In this document: in pieces, positions 1 to 7,685 of the stretch
How the letters are laid out: each line of letters starts with the position of its first letter
How positions within the stretch are numbered: position 1 is the first letter of the stretch
Assembly (NCBI RefSeq): GCF_013378445.1
Contig: NZ_JABXYK010000001.1
Span: forward strand, 124,001-188,000
Length of the DNA stretch: 64,000 nucleotides
From: Mycoplana rhizolycopersici
GTDB taxonomy: Bacteria > Pseudomonadota > Alphaproteobacteria > Rhizobiales > Rhizobiaceae
Reading direction: 5' to 3'
Translations under genes and position numbers: made by a program
The notes under the pieces: generated by a model
What the model was told of the DNA's origin: nothing
What the model saw: only the letters and a program-made list of their open reading frames with translations
Databases searched by the model: none

Positions 1-446
1 TCGTTCTCGAGATAGGTCAGGCCTGCGTCGATTTCGAGATTTTCCAACAGGCTCAGGATCTTGAGCGATGTCGTGGAGAGCACCGAGAAAGTCACGTCGG
101 GATGCTTCTCCTGAAAGGGCGCCGTAATGCGCGGCACCATCGCAAGCGTCGTCGGGATGGCGGCAAGCCGGATATGGCCGGAAAGCCCCTTACGCGCCGC
201 CCGCATCTCCTCGCGCATGGTCCGCGCATCGCCGACGATGCGCCGCGCCCACTCGAGAACGCGCTGACCTTCCGGCGTAAGCCCCTGAAAGCGCGAGCCG
301 CGGTTGACGAGCACGACGCCGAGCTGGTCTTCCAGCTGGCGAACGGCCGCAGACAGCGTCGGCTGCGAGATGCCGAGCTCCTCCGCCGCCCGGGCGAAGT
401 GCCGCTCCCGTGCCAGCGCGATAAAATATTCAAGCTTGTCGATCAT
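1..446 (-). CDS. LysR-family transcriptional regulator, truncated at the window edge
   Basis: Only the first 148 codons are inside the window; the C-terminal effector-binding part continues beyond position 1. The translation begins MIDKLEYFIALARERHFARA, a typical LysR winged helix-turn-helix (about residues 1-60), followed by the linker helix and the start of a periplasmic-binding-protein-like domain (GHIRLAAIPTT). The start at 446 fits the usual LysR N-terminus. The gene is divergent from the AcuI-type reductase, and the 112-bp gap between them probably holds a shared control region, so this protein may regulate that gene; the link is inferred from position. Effector unknown. Confidence 0.9.
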   Translation of the reverse strand, partial: MIDKLEYFIALARERHFARAAEELGISQPTLSAAVRQLEDQLGVVLVNRGSRFQGLTPEGQRVLEWARRIVGDARTMREEMRAARKGLSGHIRLAAIPTTLAMVPRITAPFQEKHPDVTFSVLSTTSLKILSLLENLEIDAGLTYLEN

Positions 447-558
447 CCGCATTCCACCCCAGCGCTCTCCCATTCATACAAAAGAACGGTGGCGCGACAA
501 ACCTTTACCGCCCTATAGGTGGAGGCAGGAAGAGAACGAGAGGTTGAGGAGCGAAGGA

Positions 559-1554
559 ATGACGTTCAGGGCACTTCTGGTGGACAAGGGCGCGGACGGC
601 GCCATTTCAGCCTCGGTTCAGGATCTGCCGGACGAACGGCTGCCGGAGGGCGACGTGACCGTCGCAGTCGAATATTCGACGCTGAACTACAAGGACGGGC
701 TGTGCGTTGCCGGCAAGGGCGGGCTCGTCCGCGCATATCCCCATGTTCCCGGCATCGATTTCTCGGGGACGGTGGAGGCATCGGCCGACCCCCGCTACCG
801 CCCCGGCGACAAGGTGATCCTGACCGGCTGGCGGGTTGGCGAGATATGGTGGGGTGGCTATGCGACCCGCGCGAAAGTGAAGGGTGACTGGCTGGTGCCG
901 CTGCCCGAAGCGCTGACGACGCGGCAAGCGATGGCTGTCGGAACCGCCGGCCTTACGGCCATGCTGGCGGTGATGGCGCTGGAAAAGGCCGGGCTGTCCC
1001 CGCCGAAGGGCGAGGTTCTGGTCACCGGGGCTGCCGGCGGCGTCGGTTCCGTCGCCGTCGCCATTCTCGGTCGCCTCGGCTACAGCGTGGCTGCGGTCAC
1101 CGGCCGGACCGAAACAGCCGACTACCTGCTTGGCCTTGGCGCCGAGACCGTCATCGACCGCGCCGAACTGGCCGAGCCATCGGCAAGGCCGCTGGAATCC
1201 GAGCGTTGGGCGGCCGCCGTCGACGCCGTCGGCGGCGACATGCTGATGCGGGTCCTAAAGCAGGTGAAATATGACGGCGCGGTCGCGGCGATCGGGCTGG
1301 CCGCCAGCGCAACGATTCCCTCCTTCACCGTCATCCCGTTCATCCTGCGCGGCGTGAGCCTGCTCGGCATCGATTCGGTGATGCGGCCGCGCGACGAACG
1401 CCTCGACGCCTGGTGCCGCATCGGCACCGATCTGCCGCTCGAAAAGCTTGACGACATGATCACCGAATACGGGCTTACCGATCTGCCGGCACTCGCACCG
1501 GCCATTCTCGACGGAAAAATTCGCGGACGGCCGGTCATCAACGTGCGGCGATAA
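559..1554 (+). CDS. acuI: AcuI/YhdH-type MDR oxidoreductase (acryloyl-CoA reductase family)
   Basis: A 331-residue zinc-independent medium-chain dehydrogenase/reductase. The family reduces acryloyl-CoA to propionyl-CoA with NADPH, a detoxification step in 3-hydroxypropionate or DMSP metabolism. The N-terminal GroES-like domain carries STLNYKD (40-46) and a PGIDFSGTV segment; the Rossmann fold has VTGAAGGVGS at 155-164. The C-terminal part RGVSLLGIDSV is typical of YhdH/AcuI. An open frame extends upstream into the LysR gene, but the ATG at 559 preceded by GAGGAGCGAAGGA is the natural start. It is convergent with the downstream ArsR gene. The substrate is inferred from family; other enoyl-CoA or quinone substrates are possible. 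Confidence 0.88.
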   Translation: MTFRALLVDKGADGAISASVQDLPDERLPEGDVTVAVEYSTLNYKDGLCVAGKGGLVRAYPHVPGIDFSGTVEASADPRYRPGDKVILTGWRVGEIWWGGYATRAKVKGDWLVPLPEALTTRQAMAVGTAGLTAMLAVMALEKAGLSPPKGEVLVTGAAGGVGSVAVAILGRLGYSVAAVTGRTETADYLLGLGAETVIDRAELAEPSARPLESERWAAAVDAVGGDMLMRVLKQVKYDGAVAAIGLAASATIPSFTVIPFILRGVSLLGIDSVMRPRDERLDAWCRIGTDLPLEKLDDMITEYGLTDLPALAPAILDGKIRGRPVINVRR

Positions 1555-1556
1555 TG

Positions 1557-1582
1557 CAAAAGGGGACGCCGCACGGCGCCCC
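1557..1582 (-). terminator. Rho-independent terminator of the ArsR gene
   Basis: Read on the minus strand, a GC-rich hairpin (GGGGCGCC, loop GTGC, GGCGTCCCC with one bulge) is followed by TTTTGC. It lies 7 bases past the ArsR stop codon, between two convergent genes. Confidence 0.65.
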
Positions 1583-1588
1583 GCCGCT

Positions 1589-1945
1589 TCAGACGCCCTG
1601 TTCGCGCAGCATGATCGGCCGGCAATAGATGTCGTAGAGCGTGCCCATGATCGCCGTGACGTTTTCGTCGGCGAGACGATAGTAGACCTGCCTGCCGTCA
1701 CGGCGCGTAACAACGAGCTGGTCCTGACGCAGACGTGCGAGTTGCTGGGAGACGACGGCTTGCGGAAGATCGAGGATCGCCTCGATCTCGCCCACCGTCT
1801 TTTCGCTCTCCGTCAGCAGGCAGAGAATCAATAGCCTCGTCTCGTGCGACAGCGCCTTGAGGAGACGACTGGCCTTCCCGGCCTGATTGGCGAAGATGTC
1901 AAAACTTCCGCCGGCCTCCATGACCGGACCCGCAGTTTGCCTCAT
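1589..1945 (-). CDS. ArsR-family repressor of the BigR/SqrR (sulfide/persulfide sensor) type
   Basis: A 118-residue winged helix-turn-helix protein. Counted from the ATG at 1945 (GGGAG five bases upstream), it has cysteines at 42 (LILCLLTE) and 108 (DIYCRP), the positions and 66-residue spacing of the two redox cysteines of BigR. The recognition helix region is QAVVSQQLARLRQ. Family members repress sulfide-oxidation genes until the two cysteines react with persulfides. A metal-sensing ArsR would have a CxC motif in the DNA-binding helix, which is absent. A GTG two codons upstream is possible but sits directly against the Shine-Dalgarno. No sulfur-metabolism genes are adjacent; the neighbours are an AcuI reductase (convergent) and an SDR. 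Confidence 0.85.
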   Translation of the reverse strand: MRQTAGPVMEAGGSFDIFANQAGKASRLLKALSHETRLLILCLLTESEKTVGEIEAILDLPQAVVSQQLARLRQDQLVVTRRDGRQVYYRLADENVTAIMGTLYDIYCRPIMLREQGV

Positions 1946-2077
1946 ATTCACTCCCGACTCGTGAACGCATTACTCAGCACGGGCTCAACTGTGAGACTGA
2001 TCTGGGGCAGCCAAAGGACGCGACAAGCAGAAAGTGGCAACTGCACGCAGGATTTTTGCGAGCGTTGCCAATTAGCA

Positions 2078-2848
2078 TCAGCAGATCAGTTGGCCGCCGT
2101 TCACCTCCAGCACCTGTCCGGTAACATAACCGGAAAGCGCATTGGAGGCGAGAAAGAGGTAGGCGGGCGCGCAATCCTGCGCGGTGCCCAGCCGCTGCAG
2201 CGGGATCGACTTACGTGTCGCCTCCAGCTTCTCGGGCGTGGAATAACGCTCGTGGAAGTTAGTCGTGATCGTCCCCGGAGAGACGCAGTTGACGCGGATG
2301 CCGTCCGGGGCGAGCTCGCGCGCAAGCGCCTTCGAATAGGTGGTGACGAAAGCCTTCGTCGCCGAATAGATGGCCGATCCCGGGCTGCCGCCGGTCAGCG
2401 CCGAAATGGAAACCGTATTGACGATCGCAGCCGACGGAGCGCGTCTGAGCGAGGGAAGCATGCCGCGCGTCATCTCCATGACCGACGTCTGGTTCAGCCG
2501 CACGACCGTCTGGTATTGCTCGTCCGTCAGCGCATCGGCCGGGAAACGGCCGACCATCGTCCCGGCATTGTTGACCAGCACATCCACCTGCTCGAACAGG
2601 TTTTCGGCATAGCGGACGACATCCAGAACGCCATGTCCGGCCAGGAAATCCGCATAGACGACATGCGCTCGCGCCTCGACGACGGCCTGGGTGAGAAAAT
2701 CGGGCAGCTCTTCAAGCGGCTTGCGGCCGCCGTGCAGCAGGACATGCGCGCCGCAATCCAGGAACTGCCGGGCGATTTCGAGGCCGATGCCCCGCCCCGC
2801 ACCGGTTACGACGACATTGGCGCCCTTGAACAAGGCCGGATGAAACAT
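2078..2848 (-). CDS. Short-chain dehydrogenase/reductase (SDR)
   Basis: A 256-residue classical SDR. The cofactor loop TGAGRGIG is at 15-22, NNAG at 93-96, the catalytic Ser in VSIS (147/149) and YSATK at 161-165; the end VTGQVLEVNGGQL is typical. The family oxidises or reduces alcohol/ketone substrates with NAD(P)H; the substrate cannot be read from the sequence. The ATG at 2848 follows GGGAGAA at good spacing, so the longer open frame to 2911 is not used. The gene is divergent from glpR and lies 132 bases upstream of the ArsR gene on the same strand. A role in polyol metabolism is possible from its place next to glp genes, but this is only inference. Confidence 0.88.
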   Translation of the reverse strand: MFHPALFKGANVVVTGAGRGIGLEIARQFLDCGAHVLLHGGRKPLEELPDFLTQAVVEARAHVVYADFLAGHGVLDVVRYAENLFEQVDVLVNNAGTMVGRFPADALTDEQYQTVVRLNQTSVMEMTRGMLPSLRRAPSAAIVNTVSISALTGGSPGSAIYSATKAFVTTYSKALARELAPDGIRVNCVSPGTITTNFHERYSTPEKLEATRKSIPLQRLGTAQDCAPAYLFLASNALSGYVTGQVLEVNGGQLIC

Positions 2849-3030
2849 GGCTTTCTCCCAATCGATCTCGCGCCACGACGCCCGTGTCGCAGCGACCGAT
2901 CCGGTCGGCAACCGAAGGACGCACGGCCGAAACTATATTCACAGAGAGGAGGCGGACTGTGCAAGGCCGGACCGCAATTTCTCTGAACGACGCGCTGTCA
3001 ACATCTGCTTGCTTGCAGCGGAATTGCGGC

Positions 3031-3067
3031 GCTTTCGTTTTTGCATATGATGAACCAAAACGAAAGC
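3031..3067. promoter_or_regulatory. Perfect inverted repeat, probable GlpR operator
   Basis: GCTTTCGTTTT (3031-3041) and AAAACGAAAGC (3057-3067) form a perfect 11-bp inverted repeat with a 15-base spacer, ending 13 bases before the glpR start. The half-site recurs in the glpD promoter (TTTTCGTTTT). The position suggests autoregulation of this DeoR-family gene and perhaps control of the divergent SDR. Confidence 0.75.
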
Positions 3068-3080
3068 ATGGGAGGATTCG

Positions 3081-3860
3081 ATGTTTCTGACAGGTCGGCA
3101 AGCGGACATCCTGGAGCTTGCCAAGGCGGAGGGCCGCGTGCTCGTCGAGGACCTCGCCGCCCGCTTCTCCGTCACCCCGCAGACCATCCGCAAGGACCTC
3201 AACGATCTCTGCGACAACAAGGCGCTGACGCGCATCCACGGCGGCGCCCTCTTCCCGAGCGGCAACGAGAACGTCAAGTACGAGGCACGCCGTTCGATCG
3301 CAGCCGCCGAAAAGCAGGCGATCGGTCAGGCCGCAGCCGCAATGATCCCGAACAACTCCTCGCTCTTCATCAACATCGGCACAACGACCGAAGCCGTCAG
3401 CGAAGCGCTGCTGGACCACAAGGAACTGATGGTCATCACCAACAATATCAACGTGGCCAACAGGTTGCGTGGATTTCCCTCGATCGAGGTGGTTATCACC
3501 GGTGGCGTCGTGCGCGGCGCGGATGGCGGCATCGTCGGCGAGGCTGCCGTCGATTTCATCCGCCAGTTCAAGGTGGATTATGCCGTGATCGGCGTGTCCG
3601 CGATCGACCATGACGGGGCTTTGCTCGACTTCGACTACCGCGAGGTGAAGGTTGCGCAGGCAATCATCGCCAATGCCCGCCACGTCATCCTCGTGTCCGA
3701 TTCGACCAAGTTCGAACGCACGGCACCCGTGCGCATCGGCCACCTTTCGCAGGTCCACACCTTCATTACCGACAGTTGTCCGCTCGACAATGTCCGCGCG
3801 ATCTGCGCCGAGCACGACGTCAGGCTTGTCGAGACCGCCTCAAAAGCCCCCCACCCCTGA
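3081..3860 (+). CDS. glpR: DeoR-family transcriptional repressor, GlpR-like
   Basis: A 259-residue DeoR-family regulator. The N-terminal helix-turn-helix (residues 1-57, FLTGRQADILELAKAEGRVL, then SVTPQTIRKDLNDL) is followed by RIHGGA and the DeoR C-terminal sugar-phosphate domain with INIGTTTEA, ITNNINVA, GGVVRGADGG and the SDSTKF motif. E. coli GlpR responds to glycerol-3-phosphate; the immediate downstream position of glpD and a glycerol ABC transporter supports the same effector here. The ATG at 3081 has GGGAGGATTCG upstream. A perfect inverted repeat lies just before the gene, suggesting autoregulation. The glpD promoter lies between this gene and glpD, so the two can be transcribed separately. 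Confidence 0.9.
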   Translation: MFLTGRQADILELAKAEGRVLVEDLAARFSVTPQTIRKDLNDLCDNKALTRIHGGALFPSGNENVKYEARRSIAAAEKQAIGQAAAAMIPNNSSLFINIGTTTEAVSEALLDHKELMVITNNINVANRLRGFPSIEVVITGGVVRGADGGIVGEAAVDFIRQFKVDYAVIGVSAIDHDGALLDFDYREVKVAQAIIANARHVILVSDSTKFERTAPVRIGHLSQVHTFITDSCPLDNVRAICAEHDVRLVETASKAPHP

Positions 3861-3882
3861 TCGATTTTCCTTCACCCTTCGT

Positions 3883-3953
3883 TTGACATTCGTAATATTT
3901 TCGTTTTAACTTCCCGTGCTTTCGCAATTGCGCAATATTGTGCACTGCGAAAG
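3883..3953 (+). promoter_or_regulatory. glpD promoter with putative GlpR half-sites
   Basis: A perfect TTGACA -35 box (3883-3888) is followed by a poor -10 region near 3906-3912 overlapped by TTTTCGTTTT (3898-3907), the same half-site as in the glpR operator. TTTCG recurs 21 bp downstream (3920-3924), and CTTTCGCA (3919-3926) pairs with TGCGAAAG (3946-3953). Repressor bound here would cover the -10 and start region. Promoter and operator calls are by inspection only. Confidence 0.65.
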
Positions 3954-3967
3954 TGCAGGGGGGTAAA

Positions 3968-5485
3968 GTGGCGGACGACGCGGTCAAGGACATCTTTGTC
4001 ATCGGTGGCGGCATCAATGGATGCGGCATTGCCCGCGACGCTGCCGGTCGCGGCTATTCCGTCGTGCTCGCCGAAATGAAGGACTTCGCCTCGGGCACCT
4101 CCTCCGCTTCCACCAAGCTCATCCACGGCGGTCTGCGCTATCTGGAACACTACGAGTTCCGGCTGGTGCGCGAGGCGCTGATGGAGCGCGAGGTGCTCTG
4201 GGCCATGGCTCCGCACGTCATCTGGCCGATGCGCTTCGTCCTGCCGTTCCACAAGGGCGGCATCCGGCCCGCCTGGCTGATCCGGCTCGGGCTGTTCCTT
4301 TACGACCATATCGGCGGCCGCAAGCTGCTGCCGGCGACGCGCACGCTCGACATGCGCCGCGATCCGTCCGGCAAGCCGCTCAAGAATCTCTTCGACAAGG
4401 CGTTCGAGTATTCCGACGGATGGGTGGACGATGCGCGTCTCGTCGTCTTGAACGCGCGTGACGCCGCCGATCGCGGCGCCGACATCCGCGTCGGAACCCG
4501 CGTCGTCTCAGCGCGGCGCGAGAACGCCCATTGGGATGTCGAGACCGAGAATATGGCGTCCGGCGAACGCGACGTCGTCAAGGCCCGCATGCTGGTGAAC
4601 GCCAGCGGCCCGTGGGTGGACAAGGTTCTCGCCGGCGCCTTCGGCCAGAACGACGTGCACAATGTGCGCCTCGTCCAGGGCAGCCACATCGTCGTCCGCC
4701 GGAAGTTTTCCGATCCGCGCGCCTACTTCTTCCAGAATCCGGACGGGCGCATCATCTTCGCCATACCCTATCAGGACGATTTCACCCTGATCGGCACCAC
4801 CGACCGCGACTATGTGGGCGACCCGCACGAAGCCAGGATCAGCGACGAGGAGATCGACTATCTCTGCCGTTCAGCCAGCGAGTACTTCGTCGAACCGGTC
4901 ACGCGCGACGACATCGTCTGGACCTATTCCGGCGTCCGCCCGCTGTTCGACGACGGCGCCAGCAAGGCGCAGGAGGCCACCCGCGACTACGTGCTGAAGG
5001 TGGACGGCAATTCCCAAAAGGCGCCGCTGCTCAACGTCTTCGGCGGCAAGCTGACCACCTATCGCCGGCTGGCCGAATCGGCACTGGAAAAGATCGGCGA
5101 GGCGATCGGCGAGAAGGGGCGCAAGTGGACGGCCGGCTCGCGGCTGCCAGGCGGCGATTTCGGCACCGGCGAATTTGACAAGGAGGTCGCCCGCCTCGCC
5201 CAGCTCTATCCCTTTGTCACTTCTGCCCATGCAAGGCGGCTGATCCGCCTATACGGCACCCGCGCGACCAGACTTCTGGGCGGTGCGAAGACAATCGAGG
5301 ACCTCGGCCGTCATTTTGGCAGCGATCTCTACGAAATCGAGGTACGCTGGTTGATGGCAGAGGAGTGGGCGCGGCACGCAGACGATGTCCTGTGGCGCCG
5401 TACCAAGCGCGGCCTGCACCTGACAGCCGCGGAGGCGGAGGCATTGGAAGACTATATGACCAAGGCGTTGCAACCCCCGAACTGA
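3968..5485 (+). CDS. glpD: Aerobic glycerol-3-phosphate dehydrogenase
   Basis: A 505-residue FAD-dependent, membrane-associated enzyme oxidising glycerol-3-phosphate to dihydroxyacetone phosphate and passing electrons to the quinone pool. The FAD loop is VIGGGINGCG (11-20), followed by TSSASTKLIHGGLRYLE; later NASGPW, the substrate-region TTDRDY, TYSGVRPL and GGKLTTYRRLAE are typical of GlpD, as is the C-terminal cap domain. The GTG at 3968 with AGGGGGG upstream gives the usual family length; a longer frame from 3938 would lie inside the operator. It is first in the glycerol operon, ahead of glpSTPQUV. Confidence 0.97.
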   Translation: MADDAVKDIFVIGGGINGCGIARDAAGRGYSVVLAEMKDFASGTSSASTKLIHGGLRYLEHYEFRLVREALMEREVLWAMAPHVIWPMRFVLPFHKGGIRPAWLIRLGLFLYDHIGGRKLLPATRTLDMRRDPSGKPLKNLFDKAFEYSDGWVDDARLVVLNARDAADRGADIRVGTRVVSARRENAHWDVETENMASGERDVVKARMLVNASGPWVDKVLAGAFGQNDVHNVRLVQGSHIVVRRKFSDPRAYFFQNPDGRIIFAIPYQDDFTLIGTTDRDYVGDPHEARISDEEIDYLCRSASEYFVEPVTRDDIVWTYSGVRPLFDDGASKAQEATRDYVLKVDGNSQKAPLLNVFGGKLTTYRRLAESALEKIGEAIGEKGRKWTAGSRLPGGDFGTGEFDKEVARLAQLYPFVTSAHARRLIRLYGTRATRLLGGAKTIEDLGRHFGSDLYEIEVRWLMAEEWARHADDVLWRRTKRGLHLTAAEAEALEDYMTKALQPPN

Positions 5486-5496
5486 CGGGGGTTTCC
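5472..5496 (+). terminator. Hairpin over the glpD stop codon, possible attenuator
   Basis: AACCCCCG (5472-5479) pairs perfectly with CGGGGGTT (5486-5493) around a six-base loop that holds the glpD stop codon. Only three T follow, so it is at best a weak terminator between glpD and glpS, or an mRNA-processing/stability element. Confidence 0.45.
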
Positions 5497-5525
5497 AATG
5501 GCTGGGAGGAACATTGGAGACATGA

Positions 5526-6602
5526 ATGCTTGAATTGAGAGATACCGCCAAGGTCGTGGGAGGGGAGACGCACATCCACCCCACCAGCCTCGTGCTCGAG
5601 CGCGGATCGCTGAACGTGTTGCTCGGCCCGACGCTGTCGGGCAAGACGTCGCTGATGCGGCTGATGGCCGGTCTCGACAAGCCGACCTTCGGCTCGGTCT
5701 GGTTCGACGGCAAGGATGTCACCGGCCTGCGCGTACAGGATCGCAGCGTCGCGATGGTCTACCAGCAGTTCATCAACTATCCGGCGATGACCGTCTACGA
5801 GAACATCGCCTCGCCGATGCGCATCAAGGGCGCCGACCGCGAGACGATCGACCGCGAAGTACGCAAGGCCGCAGACCTGCTCAGGCTCACCCCCTATCTG
5901 GACCGCACGCCGCTGAACCTTTCCGGAGGCCAGCAGCAGCGCACGGCGCTTGCGCGCGCCATCGTCAAGAATGCGAGCCTCGTCCTCCTCGACGAACCGC
6001 TGGCGAACCTCGACTACAAGCTGCGCGAGGAAATGCGCGAGGAACTGCCGAAGATCTTCGCAGCCTCCGGCGCCATCTTCGTCTATGCCACGACCGAACC
6101 TTCCGAGGCGCTCCTGCTGGGCGGCAACACCGCGACCATGGCGGAAGGCCGCATCACCCAGTTCGCGCCGACGATCGACGTCTATCGCAGCCCCGTGGAT
6201 CTGATCACCGCCGAGACCTTCGCCGACCCGCCGCTGAACACCTTTGCGCTGACCAAGGCGAACGGGCATTTCGTCCTGGAGGGCGAGCGGGTACTGAACG
6301 TTCCCGCCCATCTCGCCGGCATCGCGGACGGACCCTGCACGGTCGCGTTCCAGCCGCATCACCTGTCGCTGTCGCCGCAGTCGGCCTCGGCAGCACCGGT
6401 GACGGTGCGCACGGCGATCTCGGAGATCGCCGGTTCCGAAAGCTTCGTCCATGTCGAATTCGCCGACACGCGCTGGGTCATGCTGGCGCCCGGCATCCAC
6501 GACATCGAACCCGATGCGACGATCACCGTCTATGTCGACACGCGCCATCTGATGGCGTTCGCCCCGGATGGCAGGGCCATCGCCCGTCCGGCGGCGGCCT
6601 GA
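5526..6602 (+). CDS. glpS: Glycerol ABC transporter ATP-binding protein GlpS
   Basis: A 358-residue ATPase of the MalK/UgpC class. Walker A is GPTLSGKT (34-41), the signature is a canonical LSGGQ (132-136), Walker B LVLLDEP (152-158), D-loop LANLD, and a TOBE-like regulatory domain forms the last 120 residues. The switch (H-loop) position reads ATTEPSEAL instead of VTHDxxEAL, so the histidine is replaced by Thr190. The partner GlpT has the opposite defect (see findings). In Rhizobium leguminosarum the homologous GlpSTPQUV system imports glycerol. The ATG at 5526 has GGAG six bases upstream. It follows glpD by 40 bases and precedes glpT by 10. Confidence 0.93.
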   Translation: MLELRDTAKVVGGETHIHPTSLVLERGSLNVLLGPTLSGKTSLMRLMAGLDKPTFGSVWFDGKDVTGLRVQDRSVAMVYQQFINYPAMTVYENIASPMRIKGADRETIDREVRKAADLLRLTPYLDRTPLNLSGGQQQRTALARAIVKNASLVLLDEPLANLDYKLREEMREELPKIFAASGAIFVYATTEPSEALLLGGNTATMAEGRITQFAPTIDVYRSPVDLITAETFADPPLNTFALTKANGHFVLEGERVLNVPAHLAGIADGPCTVAFQPHHLSLSPQSASAAPVTVRTAISEIAGSESFVHVEFADTRWVMLAPGIHDIEPDATITVYVDTRHLMAFAPDGRAIARPAAA

Positions 6603-6612
6603 GGAGGAAGCC

Positions 6613-7683
6613 ATGGCACGCATAAATCTCGAGCATATCCGCCACGCCTACGGCGAGCGACCGAAGTCGGAAGACGACTATGCGCTGAAGGAAGTGCATC
6701 ACGAGTGGAACGACGGCGGCGCCTATGCGCTGCTGGGGCCTTCCGGCTGCGGCAAGACCACGCTGTTGAACATCATCTCCGGGCTGCTGCAGCCTTCCGA
6801 GGGACGGATCCTGTTTGACGGCCGCGACGTCACCGAGCTTTCGACGCAGCAGCGCAACATTGCCCAGGTGTTCCAGTTTCCGGTCATCTACGACACGATG
6901 ACGGTCTACGACAACCTCGCTTTCCCTTTGCGCAACCGCCACGTCCCGGAAGCTGAGGTCGACCGCCGGGTCCGGGAGACCATCGATATGATCGGCCTCT
7001 CCGGTTGGGCCGATCGCAAGGCGCGCCGTCTGACCGCCGACCAGAAGCAGAAGATCTCGCTCGGCCGCGGGCTGGTGCGCAACGACGTCAACGCCATCCT
7101 GTTCGATGAACCGCTGACGGTGATCGACCCGCACATGAAATGGGTGCTGCGCTCGCAGTTGAAGAAGCTGCACCGGCAGTTCGGCTTCACCATGGTCTAC
7201 GTTACCCACGACCAGACCGAGGCGCTGACCTTCGCCGACAAGGTCGTCGTCATGTATGACGGCCAGATCGTCCAGATCGGCACGCCGGCCGAACTCTTCG
7301 AGCGTCCGAGCCACACCTTCGTCGGCTACTTCATCGGCTCGCCGGGCATGAACCTGTTGCCAGCGCGCATCGACGGCAGCACCGTCTCGCTTGGCACCGA
7401 CGCGATCACGCTCGACTACCAGCCGAAGGTTGCCGCAGGGGCCAGGACCGAACTCGGCATCCGCCCGGAATTCATCCGTCTCGGCCGAGAGGGCATGCAC
7501 GTGCACGTAAAGAAGGTCGAGGACATCGGCCGGCAGAAGATCGTCCGCGCCGAATTCGCCGGCAAGTCGATCGCGATCGTCGTGCCGGAGGATGGCGAGA
7601 TCCCCGCCGAGCCACGCATCACCTTCGATCCGTCCGCCATCAATATCTACGCCGACAGCTGGCGCGTCGGCAGGGAGGCCTGA
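6613..7683 (+). CDS. glpT: Glycerol ABC transporter ATP-binding protein GlpT
   Basis: A 356-residue second ATPase of the importer. Walker A GPSGCGKTT (42-50), Walker B AILFDEP (161-167) and switch histidine 199 (VTHDQTEAL) are intact, but the ABC signature is degenerate: LTADQ (140-144) replaces LSGGQ, and the D-loop reads LTVID. Together with GlpS this predicts one canonical and one degenerate ATP site. The C-terminal TOBE region contains LGIRPEFI. The ATG at 6613 follows GAGGAAGCC; an upstream in-frame extension into glpS is not needed. The name follows the rhizobial glycerol system, not the E. coli glycerol-3-phosphate antiporter GlpT. Confidence 0.93.
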   Translation: MARINLEHIRHAYGERPKSEDDYALKEVHHEWNDGGAYALLGPSGCGKTTLLNIISGLLQPSEGRILFDGRDVTELSTQQRNIAQVFQFPVIYDTMTVYDNLAFPLRNRHVPEAEVDRRVRETIDMIGLSGWADRKARRLTADQKQKISLGRGLVRNDVNAILFDEPLTVIDPHMKWVLRSQLKKLHRQFGFTMVYVTHDQTEALTFADKVVVMYDGQIVQIGTPAELFERPSHTFVGYFIGSPGMNLLPARIDGSTVSLGTDAITLDYQPKVAAGARTELGIRPEFIRLGREGMHVHVKKVEDIGRQKIVRAEFAGKSIAIVVPEDGEIPAEPRITFDPSAINIYADSWRVGREA

Positions 7684-7685
7684 CC

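Noticed and set aside
304-1554. A 416-codon open frame containing the AcuI-type gene
   Set aside because: The first 85 codons overlap the LysR gene in antisense and lack similarity; the ATG at 559 has a ribosome site.
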